Shown here: positions 46,259 to 57,758 of the stretch, piece by piece
Position numbering within the stretch: the stretch's first letter is position 1
Layout: each line of letters begins with the position of its first letter
DNA from: Basidiobolus meristosporus CBS 931.73
Taxonomy: Eukaryota; Basidiobolomycota; Basidiobolomycetes; Basidiobolales; Basidiobolaceae
Direction: 5' to 3'
Assembly (NCBI GenBank): GCA_002104905.1
Contig: MCFE01000130.1
Span: 95,857 to 159,856 of the forward strand
Length of the DNA: 64,000 nt
Notes under the pieces: generated by a model
What the model was told of the DNA's origin: nothing
What the model saw: only the letters and a program-made list of their open reading frames with translations
Database searches by the model: none
Translations under genes and position numbers: made by a program

Positions 46259-47540
46259 ACTACTTCCACTCAGCTAAATGCTCATACTGACTAGTCCTAA
46301 TTGGGACCAAAGATATTCAAACTTGTCTCCTGCTAATGGTTTGGTAAATATATCTGCAATCATTTCATCTGTGGGACAGTAAGCTAAGCTAACCAAGTTA
46401 ATCACTATAAAGTCATATATGAAATGATACCTAATATTTATGTGCTTAGTTCTAGCATGAGAAGCAGGATTTCTATCTAACTGTATACTTCCTTGATTTT
46501 CTTGAATTCAAGTAATTGGCATTGGTTGACATTAGCCTAAATCTTCAAAAAGCTTCCTTAGTCATATAGCTTCTTTTGTAGCTTCTGAGGCTGCTATATA
46601 CTCTGCCTTTGTGGTAGAGAGTGCTATGGCCGGCTGCATTTCTGAATTCCATGAAATTACGCCTTTACAGTAACAAAAGGTGTATCCTGAGGTAGATCTT
46701 TTGTCTTCCATATTTTGTCCCCAACCAGCATCAAAGCATCCCACAGGATCCTGTTCCAAGTCCTTATCAGTGGATCCTATGCTGATATCAGCAGTTCCTT
46801 TGAGATATCTAAAAATACACTTAAAGGCTGCAATATGATCCAGTCCATAGTTCTGATTGTACAAGCTGACAACTCCCACTGATTACAAGACATCTGAACA
46901 TGTTTCAAGCATGATATACATCAGAATGCCAGCCATAGATTCATAAGGAAAGTCAGGGCTTTCAGATGGCACTAAGCTCTCTTGATTTGGTAGAGTTTGA
47001 CCAAGTTATGGTGTGCCTCCTTTGGGATAGCTGCTAGCTTACAGTCTTCCATTTGGTACTTCTTTAGTATATCTTGAATACACTTGAATTGGCTTAGGGT
47101 GATAGTCAGGGCACTGCTCCCTATAGAGAACTCTATCCCTAAGAAGTAACTGAGTTCTCCTAGATTGGACACCTTGAACTCCTTAGGTAGTCTGAGTTCA
47201 GCTTCTTCCAATGTTTTGAGGTTATTGGTGGCTACAATAAGATCATCCACATATCAAGTAAGTAGAGCTGGATATGCTCTATCTGGCTTGTAGCATATAC
47301 TATAGTCAGCATTGCTTCTTTTAAAACTCAAAGACTCCAAATAAGAATCTATTTTGCAATCCTAGGCTCTTGGTGATTTTTGAACCCATATAGAAATTTT
47401 AAAGCTTGCAGACCAAATGGATGTAATCTTGGATAACAAACCCATTAGGCTGATCCATATACATATCCTCATCAATTTCTCCATTCAAAAATGCAGCTTT
47501 TACATCCATTTGATGAATATAAGCCTTATGGCATCAATTG
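46259..47540 (-). pseudogene. decayed Copia-2 RT/RNase H
   Basis: Minus strand. The RT active-site block MDDLIVATNN and GELSYFLGIEF are at 46972-47250. Upstream near 47490 is the region matching MDVKTAFLNG. RNase H follows with YNQNYGLDHIAAFKCIFRYL, GCFDAGWGQNMEDKRSTSGY and ALSTTKAEYIAASEATKEAI at 46562-46879. Gag, protease and integrase are missing; frames are broken. The element lies inside element A, between ORF A copy c and its tail. Confidence 0.75.
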
Positions 47541-47544
47541 GCAG

Positions 47545-48968
47545 GAACTGCAGCTTTTTTCTCATACTTTCCTGTCTCTGGCTTGGGAAGACCTTTTCCC
47601 TTTCCCTTTTCCTTTTTCATTGCCAGGTCTTTAACTGCTACTTTCTCCCAGTGCCTCTTGTATTGAACAATGCCTCCTCCTTGATACATGCTGAACTGGT
47701 GAATCTGCATTGGTCTGCTTGTCTCTTACTGGTACTCTGTGGGCAACCAGACACTTCTTTTCTGCTTGTTTTGAGCTCTCAGCCCATGCCATGAGAGGCT
47801 CCTGAGGTAGCTGCTTATTTTTATCACGGCCAAGTCCTTCACTACTACTTTGACTGTGTACCTCTTGAGTAGAACTACAATTTCTCCTTGGAAAATGTTT
47901 TGCTGCTGCATCTAAGTCTGCCTGCTCTCCCCTCATTGGCATGCTTCCAGCTACCTAATGTCTCTTTGATGCTTATTTGTAGCTATTGGCCCTGCTTGTA
48001 ACAAGTTACTGGTTCTTGGCTATTGCACCCTTGATCTTCTGCCTTTGATAGTTTCTGCTACTCTTAAGATACTTTCTTGGCATACAAATGCTGGCCCAAA
48101 ATCTATTTGCTTGTTTGAATCCAGGATAATGCTCATGGTGCAATTCAAGCACATTCTGCTTGGTCTTGAGCTCCTGATGGTCCAATGGTATGCCAGCCTT
48201 AAGGTGATGGTGTGCTAGACTCCTGACAGCTTCTTGTATATCAGCCCACTCTTCATTATTGCACTCAACAGCTTCATGGATCTTCAATGTCTTTTGATTT
48301 TTAGGCTTTGGTCCAAACACCACATTGTCTCCCTCCCACACTGTAATAGGCTTTTCTGTGGGCTTTATCTATGGGCACTGTTGTTGTTCTTCAAAGACTG
48401 TTTAATGTTCCCCTGCTGTTACATTGGGAAATAGCTCAATATTGGCTGTGACAGTGAGCTACTTGAGTTTCTTCTTTGTAGCAAAAATACTGCTTTCTTT
48501 ACCTGGGATATTGATTGCTCTACACCTTTTACTTGCTCTTCCTACTTCTAAACTATTTCTTGATTTCTCTGGGCCAGTTCTTCCATGCTATCCGCTGCTT
48601 CATATAGTTGCCTTATTAATGCTTTGGTTTGAGCAGATAACATATTTGCTAATTCAAGTTGTGGTGATGTTATGATATTCACTTGCTTGTATTCAACTGA
48701 AGGTACTGCTTTTGCTACATTCTCATCTGCCTCAGCAATATGGTCAGCTTGCTGCAACACAGAGATTCCCATTCCCTACCTAACTGAGAGCCTGAGGAGT
48801 CCACATTATTACCTCAAGGGGCACACTGTCCATAGGGCCTTTTTTGGTTGTTGCCCTGCTAGTTGCACTGGATATCAAAGCAAGCTGTTGTCCAACAGCT
48901 CTTTTGCTGCTGTTTGTGATGGGGCTTGGTTGAGAACCAGACAACTTTGCTTTATTTTTTGGAAGCAT
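47545..48968 (-). pseudogene. element A, ORF A copy c
   Basis: Minus-strand copy of ORF A starting at 48968 (MLPKNKAKLSGSQPSP). It includes SAQTKALIRQLYEAADSMEE, then VVFGPKPKNQKTLKIHEAVE with EEWADIQEAVRSLAHHHLKA, IPLDHQELKTKQNVLELHHE and the Lys-rich segment with KQAEKKCL. The 111-codon frame at 48006-48341 shows the best preserved middle part. The C-terminal part is cut off by the Copia-2 insertion at about 47540. Confidence 0.65.
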
Positions 48969-49091
48969 ATATATAGAAGTAAGTCAAAGCAAAGGGGAAA
49001 TGATGCTACATATACATGTGTGTGATGCCAAAATATCAATATCATTGCTTGTTATGGTGGGTCATCATTGAATCTAACACTCATATAGGTG

Positions 49092-50945
49092 TAATAGACT
49101 TGTTCCAATGGATAGTGCCACATAGTGCTAGCCTGTTTATAGTGCTGGATTGATCTGGCACTCTATGGCAATATCTAACACTATAATTCTCACCATAATG
49201 CCAGTGGTAGGATAAAGTTACTGGTAATGTTACTCAATGTTACTCATGTTGCTCAGGATAGTGCTTTCCTTGCTTTGTTTACTCTTCATAATGCACTAAA
49301 CACAATTCTCTCAAAGATGTCTTCTTGCATGAAAATACTGTGCATCAATAAGTATCTTAACTATTTCACCTACTCTGATGTTTTCTCCTATATATAACTT
49401 TACTTGGTATTACCTGCCAATATGCTGAATCTCCTCAAATATCCTAATATATGCACTACCCTCACTCTGAGATGATTAAAAATATCATTGTAGAGCATCT
49501 GCTTTCTGCTAGGCACACCATTTCTTGGCTTCCTATATGCTGTATTACATCCAAGTCTCTGACAATCCCCTCCTATATAAGCTAAGTCCGCCATACATTT
49601 CTCCCCTCTACTGAATTCTGGATGATTCTCTACCCAGAGTGCTTTGTTGTGCCTACTTCCAGCAAATGGCCCAGATGTCTTCTTGTATGAATATACTGTG
49701 CATTGATAAGTATCTTAACCATCTTACCTACTCTACATTTTCTCCTATATTTGACTTGACTTGGTATTACCTGCCAATATGCTGAATCTCCTCCAATATC
49801 TCAATGTATGCCCTACCCTCACTCTGAGATGATTAAATATCTCATTGTAAAGCTTCTGCTTCCTGCTAAGCACACAATTCCTTGGCTTCCTATATGCTGT
49901 AATACATCCAAGTCTCCAACAATCCACTCCTATATAAGCTAAGTCTGCCATACATTTCCCCCATCTACTGAAATCTGGTAGTTCTCTACACAGAGTGCTT
50001 TGTTGTGGCTACTTCTAGCAAATGGCCCACCAAGCCAGATGATGTTACCCTCAATGTCAGACAGTGCTTGAAACTTTGCAGTGTGCCTTGTACTTGCCAG
50101 AATAAAAGTGCCTTTGCCCTATAGCAGGTCTGTTAATCCTGACTGGGAAGGTATCCAAAATACTCCTGATATGGAACCTGTTGCTGACCACTCCAGGATA
50201 TGGAAGTCTATTAGAACCTCTGAACCTAGTATTCCAAGCTTGCTCTAGTCATTCATACACTCTGCAAGGTGGTCCTCAATTACTGTCAGCTGGGAATGAA
50301 AGCTTTTAGGACTTTTGTTTCCATGGATGGTGGGATCAAACCTTGTGGGGCAATAGTTCTAGTAATTGCAGAGAAGCTTAACAAGGGATCTCCTTGAGTA
50401 GACTGGGGTGGATGGTCCACAGTACTTGGTATAGATATCCTCTAATGTGTCAAACGGAAATCCAGTGGTAGTGATGTGGTTGATGAGAAAAGACCATTCA
50501 GTCATATTAAAATTGGTAGATGAGCAGGCTGATGCAAGTTCTATTGATTTGGTGTGATCTGCAATAAAAAAATTAATTTATTTGATTTTCCAGGCATTAA
50601 GATTAAATCTCCATCAATTGCCATGTATCCCACCATTATGTTGCAAAATCATCCTCAAACAGTGACTTGGTATTTTTATGAATGCCTTACTCACAAGTCT
50701 ATAGCAAATAGGAAATCTGCGGTTGATGGGACCCAATCTGTGTCAATGCAATCCAAGATGCATCATGCATTATATATGGAAAACTCAACAATTACATTAG
50801 TTTTCATATAAATTTCATATAAGACCAGGTTGATGCCAATACACTACTATATCAGTATCCAAATCCATCACTAGGATCCCTATACCAGGTCTCAACTCAT
50901 CTTTAGTACAACCCAGACAAAACCCATCCTCAGCTCACAAGCATG
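49092..50945 (-). mobile_element. PIF/Harbinger-like remnant, copy 2, with internal duplication
   Basis: Begins with the terminus AGACTTGTTCCAATGGATAG inside the element A intergenic region. On the minus strand it encodes the same transposase core twice in tandem: CMADLAYIGGDCQRLGCNTA-type at 49400-49594 and the CMADLAYIGVDCWRLGCITA-type at 49745-49951. The second unit plus everything to 50945 closely matches copy 1, while the first unit is more diverged. The right terminus is missing. Confidence 0.65.
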
Positions 50946-50953
50946 GTGCATAG

Positions 50954-51156
50954 CACAGGCTGGACGTGTCTGTTTATGCCTCAGCTTTGGGAGCCAAAGT
51001 GACTTTGGATGAGTTTTTGCCTCAAATGACTAATGTATTATATGATATATCAGTTGTGGTAAGTGGCTTCCAACATCAATATACACAGGACCCATCCAGG
51101 CAACAGTTCCCAATTAACAGACAGAGGGTAAGTGAATACCTTGAGGAATCAGACGG
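50954..51156 (+). other. short open fragment of unknown repeat
   Basis: Frame reading VYASALGAKVTLDEFLPQMT and QDPSRQQFPINRQRVSEYLE, repeated in decayed form at 41710-41920. Unknown family; probably part of an older transposon. Confidence 0.4.
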
Positions 51157-53477
51157 TGTAGTTGGGTGACAGTGACACCCACTGACAGATGTGCTCATTC
51201 CCTTATTGTCTACTTCCCTATATCTCTGCTAAGATGTGCAGCCTATCTGAACAAGAAGTGGCTGAAGACTTCCCCTACTACTGCACCAATGATATTACCA
51301 CTAAGCTTAGAGGAGGGATGAGAGCCCTTTTCCAGAAATCTGACTCAGCAACCAGGAAGATTACTGTTAATGCCCCTATTGGGACACATAAAGAGAATCC
51401 AAGCAGCCCTGACAACAGACAATACAAAGTTGATGCCTTTGCTACCAATAGACACCTCCCTGAAGAACCTGCCAAACCCATCCTTAGAAGACCACAATTT
51501 GAAGAACCTGAAGTTGCTAATGACAAGAGGCCTAGTATGCTGCCCACCCAAGATCCATTGCCTCACTTTCAGATGACCTCAAAGATAGCAAGCTACTCAA
51601 GCCCTCAACTGATTACTGAGCAGCTGCTGAAGCAGAACCTCACTTTGTTGGTTGGAGAAATCATGAGTGTATCCCCATCTGTTAGGAAGACCTTTGATGA
51701 GCAGCTTAGAAGAAGACAACAAGCTGTTGAATATATGGACACCCATATAATTCAAACAAAGCACAAAGACCACCAAAAGGATGACAACACTACTGAATAT
51801 AAGACCTTTTATTCAGTTGCAACTGCTGTGGTGAAAGGGTATATATATGATGACCCTGTTGACTGCCATATTGACAGTGGCTCAGAGATTTGTATTATGC
51901 TGCTAGACTTCTGGAAGACACTTTGAAACAAGGAGCCACTGCCTGTTGATAGAGATATTGGATGGAACATGACTGATGCAAACTCAGGATCTAGTCCACC
52001 CTATGGTGTAGTGCACAAGTTCCCTATTGAGGTACAAGGAATCAGGGTCTGGCTTCCCTCTTCATCTGCCAGAAGGCAAACTTTGACCTTCTGCTAGGTA
52101 GACCATGGGAAACCAGTACTAAGGCTACAGCTACCAGCTATTCCAATGGGTCAGTATGGTACACTATACAAGGATCCAACCCAGGACTACAGTCAACCTG
52201 CTGTGGTGTAACATCCAACAATAAGTGGACACATACTGCTTGCCAGAAGACACATCTTGTAATGGAAGAAGATGAGGAGCCTGACAATATACACCCCAAC
52301 ATTTGGAGCTGCTCATTAGGTATGCAGGAGCAGACTGCTATGGTTTGGATAAAATACAAGACAGTAGAACAGAAGATTAGACCATCACTTACACCTTTGA
52401 CTGATGGATCTTGACCTGCTAATTACATTAGACCACCAGAAGAAACACCAGATGATATACAACTTACACCTGAGAGACTTAAGCAACTTATCATTGGTGA
52501 TGGAAATCTTACACCAGAGGAGGCACTATTATTTGAAGAAACCTTGAAAAGGCATGATAAGGTTTTCTCATATAACTACAAGGAGATGGGGCTCTTAAAG
52601 ACATCAGTTGAAAAACCCATCAAGATTCCTACAGTGCCCCACACACCCTGGTCATTTAAGCCTTACCCACTGCCCAGAGGACTCCAAGCTCATGTGCATG
52701 ATCTACTTAAGAAGAAAATAGAAGCTGGTATCCTAGAACCTTGCCATGGATCTTATGCTAACAGGTGGTATGTGACCAAAAAGAAGAATGGAAAGCTCCA
52801 ATTCATTCAAGACATGCAACCTGCAAATGCTGTCACTATCAGAGATGCTGCTATACCTCCATCTATTGATGACTTTGCAGAAAACTTTAGTGGCCACTCC
52901 ATCTACTCAACATATGATCTCTACACAGGATATGACCAAATTCCCCTTGATGAGACATCTAGAGATATGTTTGCATTACAGACACCATTTGAACTTTTAA
53001 GGATGACAAGACTCAGTTGAGGGGCTACAAACTCCATGGCTCAGTTGCAGAGATGCATAGTGAATGTGCTGTATCAGATTATACACAAGAAACTTGCTGT
53101 CTTGGTTGATGACATAGGCATCAAAGGACCAAAAATCCAGGACACTACTGAAGTTATGCCTGGAGTAAGAAAGTTTGTCTATGATCATATTTCAGACAAT
53201 GATGCCATATTAGGAGCCATTGAAGAAGCTGGACTCACCATCAGTAGTGAGAAAAGCAGCTTTGGTGTATCAGAGATATCCATTGTTGGACAAAAATGCA
53301 ACACCTTTGGTCATTCATCTGGAGACTCCAAGACATAAAAGATATGCAACTGGCCTACCCCCACAAATCTCACACAAGCTTGTGGATTTGTGACCACTTG
53401 TGGATTCTTTAGATTCTGGATCCCAAGATTTTCTGAGATAGCAGAACCAATCTACCAACTACGGAGAAAGAATACCC
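51157..53477 (+). pseudogene. decayed Gypsy-2 copy, gag deleted
   Basis: Starts with about 75 bp of Gypsy-2 LTR (TGTAGTTGGGTGACAGTGAC), jumps into the middle of gag, then after a second deletion continues through protease (DPVDCHIDSGSEICIM) and RT (FIQDMQPANAVTIRDAAIPP, LVDDIGIKGP). In-frame stops occur, for example TGA at about 51925, 52411 and 53018. Comparison with 57760-59930 shows many CG to TG or CA changes. It is interrupted at 53478 by the Gypsy-1 LTR. Confidence 0.85.
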
Positions 53478-53845
53478 TGTTATGATCTGCCGCTTGAATG
53501 TTTAAGTTAGATCAGTTTTTAGTCAAATCAGTTAGTATATGTTTAGGTTATCAGTACATCAGTATTATCTATGAAATCAGTAGCATTAGTCAGCAAATGA
53601 ATCAGCAGATCCTTATCAGACAGAAATAGATATATTAAGTAGGATCTTATTGGGTGATGATGATGCAATCAAATGAGTCATCAGCCACAACCTACATTAG
53701 GAAATACAATTAGTCAGCAATTGATCTGGCAAAATGTATATAAGGAGCTGCTGGAACCTCAATAAAAATCAGTTCAAGTTTTAGTGAATACAATACTAGC
53801 TAAACTCCCTATTCCTCTACAACTCTTATACCAAGACTTGTAACA
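53478..53845 (+). repeat. Gypsy-1 5' LTR
   Basis: 368 bp, TGTTA..TAACA ends, TATATAA at about 53737. Followed by a primer site starting TTGGTAGCAGCGATAACC, consistent with a tRNA 3' end complement (TGG start). Confidence 0.9.
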
Positions 53846-53903
53846 TTGGTAGCAGCGATAACCAGAAACCTCCCTCCTGAAGAAAGAAGAAACCACCCTC
53901 AAG

Positions 53904-55678
53904 ATGTCGGACAATCAAGAATGGAAGAATGCCATGCAGCAAATCCTTGCCCAACAGCAACAGCTACTCCAGATCCTCAGCCAACAGCAACAAGGAATGA
54001 CTACCATGGCTCAGAGCCAACAAAGCCCTGTCAAGAGCAACTTTAGTGTGAAGGTTAACCGGTACCATGGCAGAGTCAATGAAAACCTGGGAACTTGGCT
54101 CTTTCAGATTGAAGAAGCTTTTAAAGCTAAAGGAATTGCTCCAGAGAGCAAGTTGCATTATGCAGCTTCTTACCTGGCAGATGCAGCTTTACAGTGGTAC
54201 CACAACAAGATCAGGTCAGCTACTATGATGGGATGCTCTACAATCTCTACCTGGGATGAGTTTGTGTCGGAAATTCAGGATGCTTTTGAACCTCCACACC
54301 AGCAGACACTACTAAGAAGGAAGTTAAAGACACTCAGACAGAAAGGAATGGTGCAAGAATACATCTATGAGTACAGATGTCTACTTGGACAAATTGAAAG
54401 AATGGACCCCTTGGATCAAGTTGAATACTTTATTGATGGGTTGAAAGAAAGAACTCGCAAGGAAGTCAATTACCAAAGACCTCAGACTATTGAAGAAGCC
54501 ATCAAGATTGCCATTGACTATGACTCAGCTATGTTTGGAGTTGGGAAGCCTACAGTGACTAGTCAGAAAGGCTATAATCATTATGAAAGAAGACAATCAG
54601 AAGCAGTACCAATGGAAATAGACGCTATGCAGAAGAATCCCTCCTCAGAAGAATGCAAGAAGAGAGGACTTTGCTTCAATTGCCACCAGCAGGGACATAT
54701 TGCAAAGTACTGCCCTCAGAGAAGAAATGGACACCAGCCAACAAGAACCTTCAACCATATTGAGTCCCATGAACACAATAATGAGGAAGATGAGCTTGAA
54801 GAAGACTCGGAACTCACCTTCCATATGACAGAAGAGTACTTGTCCCAAATGACTTCAAACTCAGGGAAGTTATTGTACCTGAATGGAGCAATCAATGGAG
54901 TACCTGCCAAGATCATGATTGACTCAGGAGCATCGCATGAGTACATGTCAGAGCAATTTGCTTTGAAAGCTGGAATCAACTCGGAACCTACCAAATCAAC
55001 TTCAGTCTCCACAGCTGATGGGAACTCCCACATAATCAACCGTATTACCCAGCCAGTAAGAATGAAGATCAATGACTATGAAGAAGACCTACAGGCTTAT
55101 ATATTTGGGAACTGCAAGTTTGACCTTGTACTTGGGAAAACCTGGCTATTTTGTCGTAATCCATCAATCAACTGGAGAACCCATGCTACTCAGATCCAGA
55201 AAGACAACAAGACCTATGAGCTATTACCTGCCAGGCTGGATTTCAACTTGGTCAATTCCAGTGTGTGTGAGACAAGTGAACTTAGCAAGACCCAGTTCTG
55301 TAGAGCACTTAGAAAAGGTACCCAGATGTTCCTCATGGCGGTATTACAGGAGGATTCCTCTATCCCAGCACCCCAGCAGGTCCAGACTCTCTTGAAGAAA
55401 TATTCAGACGTGTTTCCAGATGAGCTTGTAAGCCTACCACCAGTCAGAGACGTGGATCATGCCATTGACACAGGAGATAGCCCTCCAGTGAGCAAGACAC
55501 CTTACAGAATGAGTCCATTGGAATTGGAGGAAATGAAGAAACAAATTGATCAGCTATTAGAGCAAGGATACATCAGGCCCAGCAAGTCACCTTGGGGAGC
55601 ACCAGTGCTTTTTGTGAAAAAGAAGGATGGAACACTTAGGATGTGCATTGACTACAGAGCCCTGAACTCAGTTACCAT
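53904..55678 (+). pseudogene. Gypsy-1 gag-pol, truncated in RT
   Basis: Open frame for Ty3/gypsy gag and the start of pol, still uninterrupted. It has a Gln-rich N-terminus, a retrotransposon gag domain ([20 protein letters not shown], about residues 50-75), a CCHC knuckle [14 protein letters not shown] (about 257-270), a protease [11 protein letters not shown] (about 337-347), and the RT N-terminus [20 protein letters not shown] followed by [12 protein letters not shown]. At 55679 the Gypsy-2 LTR begins, and the rest of RT, RNase H and integrase are absent from the window. The apparent ORF end at 55697 belongs to the Gypsy-2 LTR. Confidence 0.9.
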
Positions 55679-56757
55679 TGTAGTGGGGTCACGGTGACAC
55701 CCACAGGCAGATGTGCTCATTCTTATGCGTTCACTTCCCTAAAAAGGCTTACCCCGCCTATATTATTATCATCCCAAATTTGCAATATTTCCTATTTTTG
55801 TCTATGTGATTATTACTATGCAACCTGACAAACTATTTGTCACTATTAACCCATTGCACAAGCTATTCTTATTCCTTGCCGAGATGCCAAGATAAGAGAG
55901 TTACCTTATAAGGCAAGTACCCCAACAGTGCCCATGTCACGTGACCATCTTGGTTTCATAATCCCCCCATCTCACTACCATAAGAGGCAACCACATGACA
56001 CAGAGGTTTCATGTTACCACTACCTGATTGGCTAGGTGCTACTATGTCTCATGGAACAATCCGCCAAGAATTTGCGCTATTTTTAGTACACAAAGACATG
56101 ATTGGTTGTCTACTACCTTCTGGAAACTTCCGGAAAGTATTTTCTAGCAAGAAATTGAGCAGCAAAAAAGTATATAAGGGAGGCTATCCCTTAAAATAAA
56201 TCATCCCTCTTCCAATATTCCAACTTATTGATTAGTGAGATCACCGCTACCTATTACCACTATTTTCTGACTCAGACCTGACGATACTCCCAGGAAACCG
56301 CGCTGACAGCCAACTGACCTTGGAGGCACTACTTGTGAGGAATACTCAGAGTAGGTATATTTTATTATATTGTTTGTTTTCCCAAGTTTGTTCTTGTACA
56401 GGCAAAGATACTTTTCAGTCTTTGTAACTATTGGTCAAAGCTGCATTCTTATCAAGTCCCTGTTGGTGGAGTTTACAGTTGTTTTGACTTTGGAAGCTTT
56501 AGTACATTGTCATCTCAAAGGACGTCGAAGCCATTATAAACTTTTGTTAAGACGCCAACTAAGTTGGGGATTGTAGTTCAATAGTTTTCCCTTGACAAGC
56601 TTGAGGCTTTATCCCCCATCACATTAGATTAGATAAAAGACCCAGTATTCCTAGCAAGCTTTTGCCAGAGGTTATCGCACCCAGTGAACACCCCACACAC
56701 ATTCACACTTGAGAAGTGTTGGCCGTATTTTGCCCATTGGACTTATACACCACCACA
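55679..56757 (+). repeat. Gypsy-2 5' LTR
   Basis: 1079 bp, TGTAGTGGGG..CACCACCACA. Contains a perfect palindrome GTCACGTGAC (55936-55945) and a TATATAA box at about 56171. Confidence 0.92.
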
Positions 56758-56780
56758 TATTTGGCACCCAACGTGGGGGG
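56758..56780 (+). other. Gypsy-2 primer-binding region
   Basis: TATTTGGCACCCAACGTGGG follows the LTR. The TGGCACCCAACGTGGGG core is a standard tRNA 3'-end complement position. The primer tRNA was not identified. Confidence 0.6.
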
Positions 56781-56897
56781 TTCATACAAGCTCCCTAGGA
56801 CCCTACAAGATTTACCTGAAGATTTGAGCCGTTACCCATTTATTGAAACAAGACTACCAATATTATCAAGACTACAACACCAACCTACCTACCCAAA

Positions 56898-57749
56898 ATG
56901 AACTCTATGCCGTTACCACTCTCACATGGAGCCCCACAGTTTGATGGAAAGAATGTGGAGAGCTTCATATACAAATGGGAGAAGCTCTGCAAGATGTGCA
57001 GCCTATCTGAACAAGAAATGGCTGAAGACTTCCCCTACTACTGCACCGATGATATTACTACTAAGCTTCTCAGACAAGGAGACATTCTGACTGACTGGAC
57101 CTTAATGAAGACCTACCTTCAGACCGAGTATGGCAGACCCCAGATATACTATGGAATTGAGGACCTCAGACACTTTGGAAGGATGGGACTCTCCAAGCTA
57201 CCACTTGAAGAGTTCATTCAACAATATGAAGATATGGCCAAGCCACTCCTAGAGTCCCAGGCAATAACTGAGTTTACCATGACACTTTACCTTGCACAAG
57301 GGCTTCCCCAGGAGTTGGCAAGGAAAGTTGACCTACATGCAGCCAAGGATGACAAGTCTGGCATTCCTTGCTTTGCAGAGATGAAACGTGTACTCCTAGA
57401 GGCAAAGCAAACTTCTACCTTTATGAGACTCTTGACATCTAATCTGCCAGACCAGCCAACCAAGGAGCTAAAGAGTGCTGTTGCTGACAATCAGACCTAC
57501 ACTACCGACAGAATTGACCAACTTGCTGAACAGCTACAAAAGCTAGCCCTCAAGGTTAACGGCTCAGCTGAGGTAGCTACTGAGGGCCAAAGAGCTTGGC
57601 CTAGACACTGCATTTGGTGTGACTCTACTCAGCATGCCAGACGTGAATGCTCAGAGCTTAGCCAGCTACTTAGAGAAGGAACAGTACAGTTTGATGCTGA
57701 TGGAATGCTTGCTGATAAGGAAGGAAAAAGGATTCCCACTAATTTCTGA
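56898..57749 (+). CDS. Gypsy-2 Gag
   Basis: 283 codons. Capsid-like N-terminal half (SHGAPQFDGKNVESFIYKWE, then VDLHAAKDDKSGIPCFAEMK), and near the C-terminus a CX2CX4HX4C zinc knuckle CIWCDSTQHARREC (about residues 235-248). It ends with a TGA at 57747-57749 that lies in the same reading frame as pol, with no other stop before the pol ATG at 57759. The start ATG at 56898 follows a 140-bp leader after the LTR. Structural protein of the particle; it binds element RNA. Confidence 0.9.
   Translation: MNSMPLPLSHGAPQFDGKNVESFIYKWEKLCKMCSLSEQEMAEDFPYYCTDDITTKLLRQGDILTDWTLMKTYLQTEYGRPQIYYGIEDLRHFGRMGLSKLPLEEFIQQYEDMAKPLLESQAITEFTMTLYLAQGLPQELARKVDLHAAKDDKSGIPCFAEMKRVLLEAKQTSTFMRLLTSNLPDQPTKELKSAVADNQTYTTDRIDQLAEQLQKLALKVNGSAEVATEGQRAWPRHCIWCDSTQHARRECSELSQLLREGTVQFDADGMLADKEGKRIPTNF
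57747..57749 (+). other. single in-frame UGA between gag and pol
   Basis: Gag (56898) and pol (57759) are in the same frame; AAT TTC TGA AGA GGC GGA ATG is the junction. This could be a readthrough stop, a termination-reinitiation site, or one inactivating point mutation of a fused gag-pol. Confidence 0.7.
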
Positions 57750-57758
57750 AGAGGCGGA

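Noticed and set aside
55679-55697. Apparent C-terminus of the Gypsy-1 polyprotein
   Set aside because: The last residues are translated Gypsy-2 LTR, not Gypsy-1 coding sequence.
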